A stretch of DNA of 64,000 nucleotides from Clostridium merdae (GTDB lineage Bacteria > Bacillota > Clostridia > Oscillospirales > Acutalibacteraceae), in the NCBI RefSeq assembly GCF_900176635.1, contig NZ_FXLN01000004.1, positions 1,446,231-1,510,230 of the forward strand, in the 5' to 3' direction. The position numbers were made by a program, and so were the translations under genes. Shown here one piece after another: positions 42,003 to 51,413 of the stretch. Numbering within the stretch: the stretch's first letter is position 1; each line of letters begins with the position of its first letter. Under the pieces are notes generated by a model. It saw nothing but the letters and a program-made list of their open reading frames with translations. It was not told the origin of the DNA and searched no databases.

Positions 42003-44360
42003 TTACGTATCTGGCGGAAGCCAAAGGCCGTTGTTGTCCTGCCCTGGGTGATTCCCATTTGCAGGCGAATGGGACGAGGGCGCAGACGACTGCGGATTTT
42101 CCGGTTTCGATGGCTTTGATGGTTCCCAGTCCGGCTTAGAGCTTGTTTCTGGAGTGGACTCCTCTTGCGATTCTCCTTGTGAATTCTCTGGTTCGGAATT
42201 CTCCGGCTCGGAAATCACCTCGGAATTAACCTCCGAATTTATTGGTGGACTGGTGTCTACCTCTGGCATGTTGCCACGTTCATACCAACCGGTTTTCGTA
42301 GCAACACCGACATTTGCACCAGAGAGCTTTCCGTTATCGGTACGGAAGGTTGCAGAAACTACATTGGAATCTGTGGGGAAAGACACCTTCTGCTTTCCGT
42401 CTAAATACTGGGTCATAATGCTCTTCCAGATTTTCGTGGCATACCGGGTATAGTTTTCTTTTTGGTTATAAGACAGAGACTTTGGCGTTTCATATCCCGT
42501 CCAAATGCCAGCAACACACTGAGCAGTACCGCCTACAAACCAGCTGTCCTTATCTTCGTCGGTTGTACCGGTTTTACCGAATACCTCCCAACCGCTTACG
42601 GCGGCTCCGCCACCGGTACCCTCTGAACCATATACAACGGTACGTAAAACACGGTTCATAATGGTCGCCGTAGAGGATTTAATCACTTGTGTTCCCGCAT
42701 TCTGACGGTTGTCCAGTATCACATTCCCATCGTGGTCTTCCACATAGTAATAGGTAAACGGTTTGAAGTATTTGCCGCCGTTGCCATACATTTGGTAAGC
42801 AGCGGTCATTTCTTTTACTGTTACACCACCATTCATACCACCAATTGCCATCGCCGAAATCTGCACGCTATCCGTTTTAGGGTTTAAATGCGTGAAGTGA
42901 AGCTGCTCGGTTAAAAAGCGATACGAAACGCTGGGGGTAATTTTCTTTACAAGACGTGCGGCGGCGGCATTGGAAGAAATTTCTAACGCGCGCTGCACCG
43001 TAATGGAACCATAAAATTTACGATACCAGTTATTCGGGCCGGGTTTTCCAGGGCCAAAATAATTGTCTACTGGCTCATCTGGTAAAATGGAGGAATAATT
43101 GATAACTCCCATGTCAATTGCCGGGCCATAGGAAGCAATTGGCTTAATGGAGGAACCGGGCTGTCGCTGGCTGTCTGTCGCGTAGCTTAAAAGGCGGTTG
43201 CCGGTTTTCTCACCGCGGCGGCCAATGGTGGCAAGCACACGCCCATTGTAGTCCATCATATAATAGCCCAACTGTATTTTTTTATCAGACGGCATGCCGT
43301 TGCCGGAGACAACCTCCTCTGCCACCCTTTGCGCTTTCGGGTCCATAGCGCTGTAAATTTTAAGGCCGCCGTGGTACATCATATAAACGGCCTTTTCTTT
43401 CGAAATGCCCTGAGTCGCCTGCAGGTCTTCTACAATATCCTCGAACATAGCATCCACATACCAGTTCCATACCGGTGAGTCGTTGACTACATTCTCGTTT
43501 TTATTGCCCACGAACACCATGTGGTTCGAGTCCCCCATGGCTGTGTTGTATTCATCTTGGCTAATCATTTGCTGGTCGAGCATTTCTTTGAGAACAATTT
43601 GCTGGCGATTTTTATTATTCTCTGGAAAATTAAGCGGATTGTACTTGTACGGATTCTGGGTAATCGCCGCTATGGACGCACACTCAGCGAGCGTAGCCTG
43701 GCTGATGTCTTTATCAAAATACAGGTTTGCAGCCGCCTGTACTCCCTGGCACCCGCTGCCATAGTTGACTACATTAAGGTATGCCTCCAGAATTTGCTCC
43801 TTCGAATAACGGGAGTCCAAATTCACGGCACGAAAAATCTCCTTCACCTTACGGGTGAGGCTTACCTCGTTATCGCCAGTAATGTTTTTTACCAGTTGCT
43901 GTGTAATTGTAGACCCACCGTAGCTGCCACCCTTGGTAAACAGCGTGGTAACTGCACCGGCTGTGCGGCGCCAATCTACCCCGTTATGTTCCATAAAGCG
44001 CTTGTCTTCAATTGCAACCATCGCATTCTTCATGTCTTTGGGAATTTTATCGTAATCGACCCAAATGCGGTTCTCAGAGCTGTAAAGCCGCTGGTATTCC
44101 ACCGGTTGATCCGACTCGTTATTCACATAAATAAAGCTGGTGTAATTGAGTTTTAAATTATTGAGATCCATTTTGATGGATTCATTGCGAAAACTCATGA
44201 CAAAAGAGATTAAAAAAACCAGTACAATTACTCCGGCAACTGCCAGAACCGCCACTATACTGCCAACTCCCCTTGCAGCAATGCGCGCGGCGATGGATGC
44301 ACTCCCGGCTCGGCTGGTATCTGGTGCACCAACGTACTTGTTTAAATCGGTTTTTCTCAT
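42003..44360 (-). CDS. Class A penicillin-binding protein (transglycosylase/transpeptidase)
   Basis: A 785-residue bifunctional cell-wall synthase. One membrane helix (about 33-56) anchors it. The GT51 domain has the catalytic Glu118 in IEDKRF and the GGSTITQQ motif. The transpeptidase has SxxK at 403-406 (SSIK), SSN at 462-464 and KTG at 596-598. The last 75 residues are a Ser/Pro/Glu-rich low-complexity tail (repeats of SEVISEPENSEPENS type and SKP), likely a flexible wall-spanning extension. AAAGGAGGTGA precedes the ATG. Single-gene unit, divergent from the BofC-like gene. Confidence 0.96.
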   Translation of the reverse strand: MRKTDLNKYVGAPDTSRAGSASIAARIAARGVGSIVAVLAVAGVIVLVFLISFVMSFRNESIKMDLNNLKLNYTSFIYVNNESDQPVEYQRLYSSENRIWVDYDKIPKDMKNAMVAIEDKRFMEHNGVDWRRTAGAVTTLFTKGGSYGGSTITQQLVKNITGDNEVSLTRKVKEIFRAVNLDSRYSKEQILEAYLNVVNYGSGCQGVQAAANLYFDKDISQATLAECASIAAITQNPYKYNPLNFPENNKNRQQIVLKEMLDQQMISQDEYNTAMGDSNHMVFVGNKNENVVNDSPVWNWYVDAMFEDIVEDLQATQGISKEKAVYMMYHGGLKIYSAMDPKAQRVAEEVVSGNGMPSDKKIQLGYYMMDYNGRVLATIGRRGEKTGNRLLSYATDSQRQPGSSIKPIASYGPAIDMGVINYSSILPDEPVDNYFGPGKPGPNNWYRKFYGSITVQRALEISSNAAAARLVKKITPSVSYRFLTEQLHFTHLNPKTDSVQISAMAIGGMNGGVTVKEMTAAYQMYGNGGKYFKPFTYYYVEDHDGNVILDNRQNAGTQVIKSSTATIMNRVLRTVVYGSEGTGGGAAVSGWEVFGKTGTTDEDKDSWFVGGTAQCVAGIWTGYETPKSLSYNQKENYTRYATKIWKSIMTQYLDGKQKVSFPTDSNVVSATFRTDNGKLSGANVGVATKTGWYERGNMPEVDTSPPINSEVNSEVISEPENSEPENSQGESQEESTPETSSKPDWEPSKPSKPENPQSSAPSSHSPANGNHPGQDNNGLWLPPDT

Positions 44361-44500
44361 AGGCGGTCACCTCCTTTTGCTGTTCTTATACTGTGCCCGG
44401 AACCGTTCCCTATCTATAGGATGGCACAAAATACCGATATTCTTGCAGATATGTATAAATTTCCCATCATGAACTAATACTATCGCTGAGGTGATTCCTT

Positions 44501-44878
44501 TTGAAAAAATTCGTCAGTCTTGCCGTGTGTACCGTATTGGTCCTGGTCGGCCTGATGCTGATTGCACATTTCAGTCCTCAGGTGAGCGGCAATCTCGCCC
44601 CTTCTGCAGCAGAAAATCAGATTCATTTTACCTCAAATGCCCCATCAAGTCAAGAAAACGGTAACCTGCCTGCCATGGCGAGCCAGCAGGGCGGCTTTTG
44701 GGTGAGGAGCTATGACGGTAAAATCGGGATTTTTAAAAACGAAGAGAATACCCCGTTTGAGATAATAGACGTGGATGTTTCTTCTCTTCCACAAACCGAC
44801 CAACTATTACTCGCAACCGGGATTAAAGCAGATTCCGAATCGGACCTTCAGCGCATTCGAGAAGATTATGAAAGCTAA
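44501..44878 (+). CDS. BofC C-terminal-domain-like exported protein
   Basis: 125 residues. A signal or membrane helix (about 4-24) is followed by a Ser/Asn/Gln-rich linker and a small domain from about residue 63: WVRSYDGKIGIFKN, PFEIIDVDVSSLPQTDQLLLATGI. This matches the C-terminal part of BofC, a forespore protein in Bacillus that delays sigma-K activation. The full BofC N-terminal domain is absent, so the role may differ. TTG start at 44501, with GAGGTGAT 5-8 bases upstream. Confidence 0.7.
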   Translation: MKKFVSLAVCTVLVLVGLMLIAHFSPQVSGNLAPSAAENQIHFTSNAPSSQENGNLPAMASQQGGFWVRSYDGKIGIFKNEENTPFEIIDVDVSSLPQTDQLLLATGIKADSESDLQRIREDYES

Positions 44879-44922
44879 GAATGATTGATTTGTTTTTAAA
44901 AACCTCTCCTCCTTAAAAAATT

Positions 44923-44954
44923 GGAGCCTCATATCCGGTTGGATATGAGGCTCC
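44923..44954. terminator. Terminator between convergent genes
   Basis: Perfect 14-bp stem (44923-44936 with 44941-44954), GGTT loop. T run on the plus strand and a poly-A upstream give use in both directions. Confidence 0.9.
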
Positions 44955-44970
44955 TTTCATTTAGCAGATT

Positions 44971-45162
44971 TTATTTCATGTTCTGCTCATAGGACTGGAT
45001 CATTTTCTTAACCATCTGGCCGCCAACGGAGCCAGCTTCTCTGGATGTTAAATCGCCGTTGTAACCCTGCTTGAGGTTTACGCCAACTTCAGAAGCAGCT
45101 TCCATCTTAAACTTATTCAGTGCCTCACGAGCCTGAGGAACAACATTCTTATTGCTTGCCAT
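44971..45162 (-). CDS. Small acid-soluble spore protein, alpha/beta type
   Basis: A 63-residue SASP that coats spore DNA. The ALNKFKMEAASEVGV stretch holds the GPR protease cleavage region, and REAGSVGGQMVKKMI is the second conserved DNA-binding segment. ATG 45162 is chosen as the family start (MASNKN); three residues could be added upstream but lack a ribosome site. Direct evidence that the organism forms endospores. Expression in the forespore by sigma-G is expected; I did not find a clear sigma-G promoter. Confidence 0.95.
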   Translation of the reverse strand: MASNKNVVPQAREALNKFKMEAASEVGVNLKQGYNGDLTSREAGSVGGQMVKKMIQSYEQNMK

Positions 45163-45277
45163 AATAAAATACACTCCTAATCTTTTTTTTAAATAATTTT
45201 TTGTAAAACTCTTTGTGCGTCTGCAAAGTTATTGTGTGCCATCAAACATTTTTTATAACTGACAATTTTTTGTAATA

Positions 45278-45826
45278 TTAAAAAAAATATCCATTTTCTG
45301 AATCGATGCCACACAATAGGCATACAGCGCAGGCAGCCAGCAACGAATACGTTCCAATTTCATTTTGCAAAACCACGGTAATGTCTTTTGGCTCTAAGAT
45401 TTCATCGGTAAGGGTACATAAGCTTCGCAAAAGGCTTACACAAGCGCTACCATCCGTAAGGCTGGCAACACTGAGCGTATCTTTGGAAGAAGTACCGCAT
45501 GCCACCGGAATCACAGGTTCGCCCAAAAGCTGTTCGGCTGCCTTTTCACAGCGCGAACTAAACACAGCAGATATTCCATAAGGGAGCTCTCTTTTCCCCG
45601 CGCTGGGTGTAAAGCTGTTTTTGAACACTAAAATGGTGTTTGGTGTGTTGATCACTGGCAGTCTTTCGCAATCGTAAATACAAAAAACGCCCGGCGCTTC
45701 ACCGGGAATACTTTTCAAATACGTTCCGTTAAAATACTGCACCCGACCATGCCGGCACAGAGCTTTGAGCAGCACCTGCGAAAGAGCCGTATCGCTCTGT
45801 TTACCACACAATACAATGGTTTTCAT
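45278..45826 (-). CDS. Protein of unknown function (182 aa)
   Basis: I do not recognise this family. ATG 45826 follows AGGGGGAG directly; upstream in-frame codons to 45892 have no ribosome site. Alternating beta and helix with VLCGKQSD, ILVFKNSF and VIPVACGTSSKDTLSVASL suggests an alpha/beta (Rossmann-like or phosphatase-like) fold. A cluster of hydrophobic residues near the end (LLAACAVCLLCG) is more likely a buried helix than a membrane segment. Nine cysteines are spread through it. Position next to cwlJ and SASP hints at a sporulation link (weak inference). Confidence 0.6.
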   Translation of the reverse strand: MKTIVLCGKQSDTALSQVLLKALCRHGRVQYFNGTYLKSIPGEAPGVFCIYDCERLPVINTPNTILVFKNSFTPSAGKRELPYGISAVFSSRCEKAAEQLLGEPVIPVACGTSSKDTLSVASLTDGSACVSLLRSLCTLTDEILEPKDITVVLQNEIGTYSLLAACAVCLLCGIDSENGYFF

Positions 45827-46055
45827 GCTCCCCCTCTTTTCTTTGCTAACTGTAAAACGCAAAATTTGCCATATGCCTATAACCGCATCCATTTTGATTC
45901 AAAAAATGAGATTACGGTACTGATTAGTATAATTCTTCCACTGCGGTTTATGTGGGTTTGCTGCTAAAAAAGTATTTTGTGTCAGAATCAAAGTACAACC
46001 ATATACTGTGTTAAGGCTATTTTTCGCAAATTGTATCAAACAAGGAATGAGCTAT

Positions 46056-46502
46056 ATGCCCTATAATGAAAGAGAATTGCTCGCAAGGCTGATAAAATGC
46101 GAAGCCGGTGGCGAAGGCGATACCGGAATGAAAGCGGTAGCTACCGTAGTGGCAAATAGAGCCAACGTTCCATACGGCGAATTTTTTCGAGTCAGCCAAG
46201 GCGGCAGCATCCGTAACATCATTGAACAACCCGGCCAGTTTACTTGCATGATGACAACGGTAGGAGGACAATACAACGCACAAAATATCTATAATATGGA
46301 TCCAGAAGAGATTCACTACGAAATCGCAGACGCAATTATTGCTGGCGATTTATTTTCCGGCATAGGCAACAGCCTATTCTACTTTAATCCATTTCGTCCT
46401 ACCTGCCCAAGTTCATTCCCACCCGGAGGCGTTGGTGCCTTTTACAGCCATATTTATCAGCATTGCTTTTACGCGCCCACAGAAAAATACAAACTCACAT
46501 AA
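46056..46502 (+). CDS. cwlJ: Spore cortex-lytic cell wall hydrolase, CwlJ/SleB family
   Basis: A 148-residue SleB-type hydrolase domain without signal peptide, as in CwlJ. The catalytic Glu is in LIKCEAGGEG (about 14-18), and the rest shows GMKAVATVVANR, PGQFTCM and the NSLFYFNP motif. It breaks the spore cortex during germination and in Bacillus needs GerQ to localise, which is encoded next. ATG 46056 (MPYNERE) is 10 bases after AAGGA; ATG 46047 is too close to it. The pair cwlJ-gerQ matches the Bacillus operon. Confidence 0.93.
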   Translation: MPYNERELLARLIKCEAGGEGDTGMKAVATVVANRANVPYGEFFRVSQGGSIRNIIEQPGQFTCMMTTVGGQYNAQNIYNMDPEEIHYEIADAIIAGDLFSGIGNSLFYFNPFRPTCPSSFPPGGVGAFYSHIYQHCFYAPTEKYKLT

Positions 46503-46517
46503 TGAGGTGACGACACC

Positions 46518-47078
46518 ATGAATCAACCAAACATGGGGTACAGTGCGGTTTATTCCCAATCTGGCCCTTGCCCATCCTGCGGAATGGGTGGATGGCCGCA
46601 GGCCGCTGCACAAAATATGCAGCCCACCACGAGTGCGCAGGCTCAAATGGCGGCTCAAATCCCGCCACAGACCATGCCCAATATGACTCCCCAAATTACC
46701 ACTACACCATACCAGCAGGTAGATTTTCAACAACCCGCTGGCGCATCTCCCTCTGCGTCACTTACGCAGGGAGCTACCACCGGTCCGACAGGGTTTGTAC
46801 CCAACTCTCCACCAGAGAGCTTTTCCGGTGCAATTACAGACCTAACACAGCCCATGCCAATGACAGTAGAAAGCCTGCAATATTTAAACGGATTCCTGCG
46901 CACCCAAATTGGGCGCCGGGTTCGCGTTGAATTTTTGCTTGGCACAAATACCATGACAGACCGCACGGGCACATTGCTGGGTGTTGGCGCAAACTATATT
47001 CTAATTAACGAATCGGATTCGGATGACCTTTTGGCATGCGATTTTTACAACATTAAATTTATACGTTTTTATTATTAA
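46518..47078 (+). CDS. gerQ: Spore coat protein GerQ
   Basis: A 186-residue coat protein needed for CwlJ function during calcium-dipicolinate germination. Residues 1-105 are low complexity, rich in Gln, Pro, Ala and Met, with a CPSCGMGG pair near the start; the conserved GerQ domain (about 118-186: SLQYLNGFLRTQIGRRVRVEFLLG and TGTLLGVGANYILIN) ends the protein. Unlike Bacillus GerQ, whose N-terminal lysines are crosslinked by transglutaminase, this N-terminal part has no lysine. GAGGTGA lies before the ATG, 15 bases after cwlJ. Confidence 0.9.
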   Translation: MNQPNMGYSAVYSQSGPCPSCGMGGWPQAAAQNMQPTTSAQAQMAAQIPPQTMPNMTPQITTTPYQQVDFQQPAGASPSASLTQGATTGPTGFVPNSPPESFSGAITDLTQPMPMTVESLQYLNGFLRTQIGRRVRVEFLLGTNTMTDRTGTLLGVGANYILINESDSDDLLACDFYNIKFIRFYY

Positions 47079-47097
47079 CCAAAGTGTTTCAGTTCAT

Positions 47098-47138
47098 AAA
47101 AAGCTGGGTTTCCTTTAAAAAAAGAAACCCAGCTTTTT
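47098..47138. terminator. Terminator of cwlJ-gerQ, bidirectional
   Basis: AAAAAGCTGGGTTTC (47098-47112) pairs with GAAACCCAGCTTTTT (47124-47138); T runs on both strands. Confidence 0.9.
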
Positions 47139-47163
47139 TTGTATCATAGATTAAATTTTTAAA

Positions 47164-48324
47164 TTATTCTCCCCAAAATGCTAGGGCTATTTTCTGGCCT
47201 TGGTCAATTTTCGCCCACTGCTCTTCATGTGTGAGCTCATTGCCGCAGTCGCAGGAGGCAAATCCACACTGGTGAGATAACAATAGACGCTCTTTTGGGA
47301 TGATTTGCGCTGCCTCATTGAGCAAACGCAATACACGCTCTTCATCATCCAGCGTATTCGTTTTACTGGAAAGCAAACCAAGCACAATGTCGGTATTTGG
47401 TTTTTCTTGGAATACGGCGAGTGCCTCCAAAGAGCCTGCTCTGTCGTCATCCCACTCTAAGAAGAAGCGGTCATATTTGAGCTGCTTTAAGAACAGATTC
47501 GCAATTTTGAGGTACGAACCGCCTCCCATATTGCGGGAATCGTAATTGCCGCGGCAGTTATGCGTCCACATTTGCAGGCCAAGACTGTGCCCATAATCAA
47601 TCACGGTATTGTTAATGTCGATAAACTCGGATGCCAAGGCATGAACCGTAGCTTGATCCACATTCTCTCCCGTGTAAGGGGAATTGGGATTGTCGTCTGC
47701 AAAAAGCTCCCACAAGCAATCATCCATCTGCAAAATCTTCCCGCCTGCTGCGGCAAACTCCGCAATAAACTCGTTGTATGCCTTTACTAAACCCGCTTTA
47801 AGCTCCTGCGTGGTAGCATAGACGGAATCTTTCCCACCAATATTATCCGACCAAGAGAGTTCCCCGAAAATGTGGGATGGCGAGGGGATGCAAAGCTTTG
47901 TTTCTTTTTCTCCTGCAATGGATTGCAAACGCTTAAACACCTCTATGAAATGGTGGTTCTTACCGCTTAGGGGCGCAGTAATGCGCAACCCAATGTCACG
48001 GCGTGTTTCGTATTTTTGGGTGTCGTCTTTATCTCGGAAGAAATAGCCATGGTCTGCAATATAGCGGCTCACGCCTTCAAAGCCCCAAACAAAATCCAGA
48101 TGCCACATCGATTTTGAATACTCACCGTCTGTTATTATCACAAGGTCATGCTGTATTTGCTGTTTTACAACCTCTTTGGTTGCCTCAAGCTCGCATTGCT
48201 CATAGCCTTCAAAATCGGAGTAGAATGGGTACGTAATGTCATCCCGCTCTTCGATTTGATGTTTGTAGCCCAATAGGTTTTGGGGGCGCAGTAAACTACC
48301 GACCGTGTGGAATCTTTTGCTCAT
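47164..48324 (-). CDS. MetE-like cobalamin-independent methyltransferase, YxjG/YxjH type
   Basis: A 386-residue single-barrel homologue of the C-terminal half of MetE. Zinc ligands can be placed at His and Cys in THNCRGN, Glu in FFLEWDDDR and Cys in HQCGFAS. The N-terminal IxxHTVGSLLRPQ (here RFHTVGSLLRPQNL) and DGEYSKSMWHLDF are as in YxjG/YxjH, thought to methylate homocysteine with an unknown donor. Without the N-terminal folate-binding half of MetE, methyl-tetrahydropteroyl-triglutamate is not a certain substrate. No SAM riboswitch or T-box was seen upstream. Confidence 0.88.
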   Translation of the reverse strand: MSKRFHTVGSLLRPQNLLGYKHQIEERDDITYPFYSDFEGYEQCELEATKEVVKQQIQHDLVIITDGEYSKSMWHLDFVWGFEGVSRYIADHGYFFRDKDDTQKYETRRDIGLRITAPLSGKNHHFIEVFKRLQSIAGEKETKLCIPSPSHIFGELSWSDNIGGKDSVYATTQELKAGLVKAYNEFIAEFAAAGGKILQMDDCLWELFADDNPNSPYTGENVDQATVHALASEFIDINNTVIDYGHSLGLQMWTHNCRGNYDSRNMGGGSYLKIANLFLKQLKYDRFFLEWDDDRAGSLEALAVFQEKPNTDIVLGLLSSKTNTLDDEERVLRLLNEAAQIIPKERLLLSHQCGFASCDCGNELTHEEQWAKIDQGQKIALAFWGE

Positions 48325-48577
48325 TGTGAAGCCCTCCCTAATACTTTTGTTAACCTCATTATAATATATAAGTAAACATATATGGTAACTCTTATTCTCT
48401 ATACACTGTTATAGCTATTAGCTATACCTTTTACTCTTTTTAAACGATTACTTATACTGTATTCGTTTTTTTCTCATAACATGCTGGTTAACTTAAAACA
48501 TCTTTAATTAGCTACCGGAAGATTTCACGTAAGTATATGCACTTCAATACCTAGTTTATATTCTATGATATAAGGCT
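48325..48577. promoter_or_regulatory. AT-rich upstream region of the MetE-like gene
   Basis: A TATAAT on the minus strand (48363-48358) with TTACCA 19 nt upstream may be its promoter. No SAM-box GAGGG/CAACC features, gene or structured RNA recognised. Confidence 0.4.
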
Positions 48578-48615
48578 AAAAAAGAGGAGCGGTTATAAAA
48601 CCGCTCCTCTTTTTT
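48578..48615 (-). terminator. Terminator of the GHL10 gene
   Basis: Poly-A plus GAGGAGCGGTT (48584-48594) pairs with AACCGCTCCTC (48599-48609); ATAA loop; U run on the minus strand. Confidence 0.88.
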
Positions 48616-48624
48616 ACACGCTGC

Positions 48625-50112
48625 TTAAGATAATCGAAGCAGCTTTTTTACTTGATCCATTTCAGTACGGGTCTGGCTGTTCTCTAAATAGGCCGCGGAA
48701 TACAACATAAAGCCATTGGAAGCAAGGCCTCTGCTCTTCTGAATCTGGTATGCCATAACAGAGCTAGGCGTTAACCATGTGCCGCCATCCACATTTGAGC
48801 CAGCTTTATACAACGCCAGGCCAAAATACAGCTTTACATTTTGGTTCGATACCAGCTTGCGCCATGTTGCCGCCGTAGATTCAAACGGCATTACTGTATG
48901 GCTAGAGTTCACATAGAGCTGCGGGCAAAGGTAATCCACATACCCGGTTTGGCTTCCCCAAGTGGCAACATCAGCACCCATATTCCGGTTGTTTTGAAGA
49001 TTTGCCTGTGGGGAGATTCCAAACAATACGTTGGGCTTTGTTTGCTTTACCGCTGTGTATACCTGAGAAACCAGGGTGTTAATATTTTGTAGGCGCCAGT
49101 CGAGCACCGGCAGAGAACTTCCGCTTGCTTGATACGATTCACTATCTATCGAAGTGGCGGTTGTGGGGTAAAAATAATCATCGAACTGAACGCCGTCTAC
49201 GTCATAGTTTTGAACAATTTCTCGCACACCGGATGTAATAAGGTCACGCACCTCAGCGACACCGGGGTTATAATACCATTCGCTGTTCCAGCTCATTGTC
49301 CAATTCGATTTGGAGAAATCATTTTTCCACTGTACCGCAGGGTTATCCGAAGAAAAAGAGCTTGGTAACGATTTCAGCGAAATGCGTAGCGGATTCACCC
49401 AAGCATGGAATTTCAGGCCCGCACGGTGAGTTGCCTGAACCATATAAGCAAGTGGGTCATACCCCGGTGCTTGCCCCTGTGTACCGGTAAGCAAGTGCGA
49501 CCATGGGTAATAAGAAGACGGGTACAAAGAATCCCCAAAGGGACGCACATGAACAATCACGGTATTCATCCCGCTATTTTTCGCTTGAGCAAGCAGTGAA
49601 TCGTACCTTTTTTGGAACGCTGCCTCGCTATGGTCTGCCTGTGAGCTCATATCAAGGCTCATGTAGGGAATCCATACAGCGCGCATTTCTGTTTGGGAAG
49701 AGGCTGTTCCAATTACAGTAATCGCTCTGCACGCTTCCCCTTGCTGTTTTACGCCCTTTGTAACCGTAACCCGCACCGAGGCGTGAACACCATACACCTC
49801 AGAGGTAATATAGGTCGTTCCCTCCCGCAGTGCAGTAACACGGTAGCGATCTGTTCCGGCAATGCGGCTTACCTTTGCCACGGAGTCACGAGAAGAATAG
49901 ACCCGTACATCCGACTGGCTGGTGTTCGTACCGCTAACGGCCACCCTAACATCGTAAAGATTACCGGGTGCCATTTGGTAGCTTCTGGTGTCCATCATTA
50001 GCGTGTGAGCTGCTGTGCTTTGCTGTGCCCCTGCCGGAACTGCTGACAGCACCAGTACTACGGCGGTCATTAGCGCGGCTAAGCATTTTCCCCATACAGG
50101 TCGCTTTTTCAT
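48625..50112 (-). CDS. Exported family-10-like glycosyl hydrolase (GHL10/DUF187) with Ig-like domain
   Basis: 495 residues. A signal peptide (about 1-29, cleavage after AGA) and a bacterial Ig-like domain (about 35-118: YDVRVAVSGTNTSQSDVRVYSS) precede a TIM-barrel GHL10 domain from about 135 (EMRAVWIPYMSLDM). Conserved barrel motifs are VIVHVRPFGDSLYPS, KFHAWVNPLRIS, DGVQFDDYFYPT and YVDYLCPQLYVNS. Relatives such as YngK are thought to cut wall-linked or exopolysaccharide chains; the substrate is not known. AGAGGAGAA precedes the ATG. Confidence 0.9.
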   Translation of the reverse strand: MKKRPVWGKCLAALMTAVVLVLSAVPAGAQQSTAAHTLMMDTRSYQMAPGNLYDVRVAVSGTNTSQSDVRVYSSRDSVAKVSRIAGTDRYRVTALREGTTYITSEVYGVHASVRVTVTKGVKQQGEACRAITVIGTASSQTEMRAVWIPYMSLDMSSQADHSEAAFQKRYDSLLAQAKNSGMNTVIVHVRPFGDSLYPSSYYPWSHLLTGTQGQAPGYDPLAYMVQATHRAGLKFHAWVNPLRISLKSLPSSFSSDNPAVQWKNDFSKSNWTMSWNSEWYYNPGVAEVRDLITSGVREIVQNYDVDGVQFDDYFYPTTATSIDSESYQASGSSLPVLDWRLQNINTLVSQVYTAVKQTKPNVLFGISPQANLQNNRNMGADVATWGSQTGYVDYLCPQLYVNSSHTVMPFESTAATWRKLVSNQNVKLYFGLALYKAGSNVDGGTWLTPSSVMAYQIQKSRGLASNGFMLYSAAYLENSQTRTEMDQVKKLLRLS

Positions 50113-50292
50113 TACATTTCTCCTCTTGCAGTTTGGGCCTGACTTGTTAGCGCAGTCATACCGTCTTTTTCCATGGATTATTTTACATTGGATTTATTTC
50201 CATTATAAAGACAGTCTAGCCCCTCCACAATAGTAAATATGCAATTACCAATAGTTACCTCCAACTCCCGCCAGAACTGGAAAACTGCAAAC

Positions 50293-50727
50293 TCACTCTT
50301 CGGGGATCGTTTGTAGTTCCGAGGGCTCAATCACCCGAACACCATTTTTGATTAATTCAGCGGCAAATACGCCTTGCCCGGGTATCAGCTTACCAGTAAA
50401 GGTACCGTCATAGATTTGGTGAACGCCACAGGTTGGGCTCCTTGGCTGAAGAATGGCCAAATCGATTGTCCCATCCCCTATTTTTTGAAGGGAAAGCCGA
50501 ACCCCTTCCCGGAAAGCCTCGTCCAAGTCGTTACCTTGATTATCAAACACTCGTCCATTTACAATTTCACAGCTATTACGCGGTGCTCCTAAACCAGCTA
50601 ATAACTCGGGGCAAATAAGAATCGCTTCTTTCCCCTTTAAGAACTCCATTACCTGTTCATCGTAATTATTGCCACCGTTGTATTTACAGTTTTCGCCTAC
50701 CAAACAAGCGCTTACCAAAACCTTCAT
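50293..50727 (-). CDS. DUF523 family protein
   Basis: A 144-residue protein beginning MKVLVSACLVGENCKYNGG, a clear DUF523 start. Other family marks are CPELLAGLG, REGVRLSLQKI and the ILQPRSPTCGV motif with a conserved cysteine. Cysteines at about 8, 14, 49 and 107 could bind a metal or sulfur. The function is not established. ATG 50727 follows GGGGAGAG; ten codons upstream can be read but lack a site. Lies in a run of single genes on the minus strand. Confidence 0.85.
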   Translation of the reverse strand: MKVLVSACLVGENCKYNGGNNYDEQVMEFLKGKEAILICPELLAGLGAPRNSCEIVNGRVFDNQGNDLDEAFREGVRLSLQKIGDGTIDLAILQPRSPTCGVHQIYDGTFTGKLIPGQGVFAAELIKNGVRVIEPSELQTIPEE

Positions 50728-50798
50728 TTCTATCTCTCCCCGGGATTCTATCTGCATCAGCCCTTTTCAGCAAAGCGAAAAATTACTGCCTTGGTCTT

Positions 50799-51413
50799 TT
50801 ATCCCACAATTTTAACGTCGCTGCCGTCCACAAGGATGGCCTGCGCATTTGTAATTGTCTTTAACGGTATTTTTTCATTGTAATTCGCAACAATTTTTTC
50901 TACTACTTTTTGAAACGGGAAACTATTTTGATGCGGCAAAGGATAAAATCCGACTGCATTTAGAGCATCAAAACTTGTTAATTCTTGAGCCTCTTTGCAA
51001 TCATCCATCTGTTTTACATATTCAATGTTGGGAGCCAAAATCAAGGAACCGGCTGATTCCCCAATGTATAGCTTTCCAGCTTCTATTTGCTCAACGATTT
51101 GCTTATCTGCACCAACTCTGCGCAGTTCCTGAAGCAAAAAGAACGTATTCCCACCCGAAACATAAATAAAATCGTTCTTTTGCAGCTTTTCAATAATTTC
51201 AGATGGAGTTGCTGTCGTAACCTCCAGTTCATCTACCGTTAGCCCCATTTTTTCTAAAGCTTTTTTACCGGACTTTACAAAAAAATTGACCTTCTCATGT
51301 AAAGCGGCAGTCGGAATAAATGTGACGGTCTTTCCCTCCAAGTCATTTGGGATAAACTCTGGCAAAAATTTCGCAACATCCTGAAAAGACGAGCACAAAA
51401 ACAACTTTTTCAT
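50799..51413 (-). CDS. Peptidase E-like S51 family protein
   Basis: A 204-residue class I glutamine-amidotransferase-like fold. The nucleophile elbow GESAGS holds the serine expected of S51 peptidases, with FIYVSGGNTFFLLQEL before it and HQNS (His) near residue 160. Peptidase E cleaves Asp-X dipeptides; many clostridial homologues are unstudied. AAGGGG precedes the ATG. Confidence 0.87.
   Translation of the reverse strand: MKKLFLCSSFQDVAKFLPEFIPNDLEGKTVTFIPTAALHEKVNFFVKSGKKALEKMGLTVDELEVTTATPSEIIEKLQKNDFIYVSGGNTFFLLQELRRVGADKQIVEQIEAGKLYIGESAGSLILAPNIEYVKQMDDCKEAQELTSFDALNAVGFYPLPHQNSFPFQKVVEKIVANYNEKIPLKTITNAQAILVDGSDVKIVG

Noticed and set aside
48325..48577. SAM riboswitch or T-box upstream of the MetE-like gene
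   Set aside because: None of the conserved elements are present on the minus strand.
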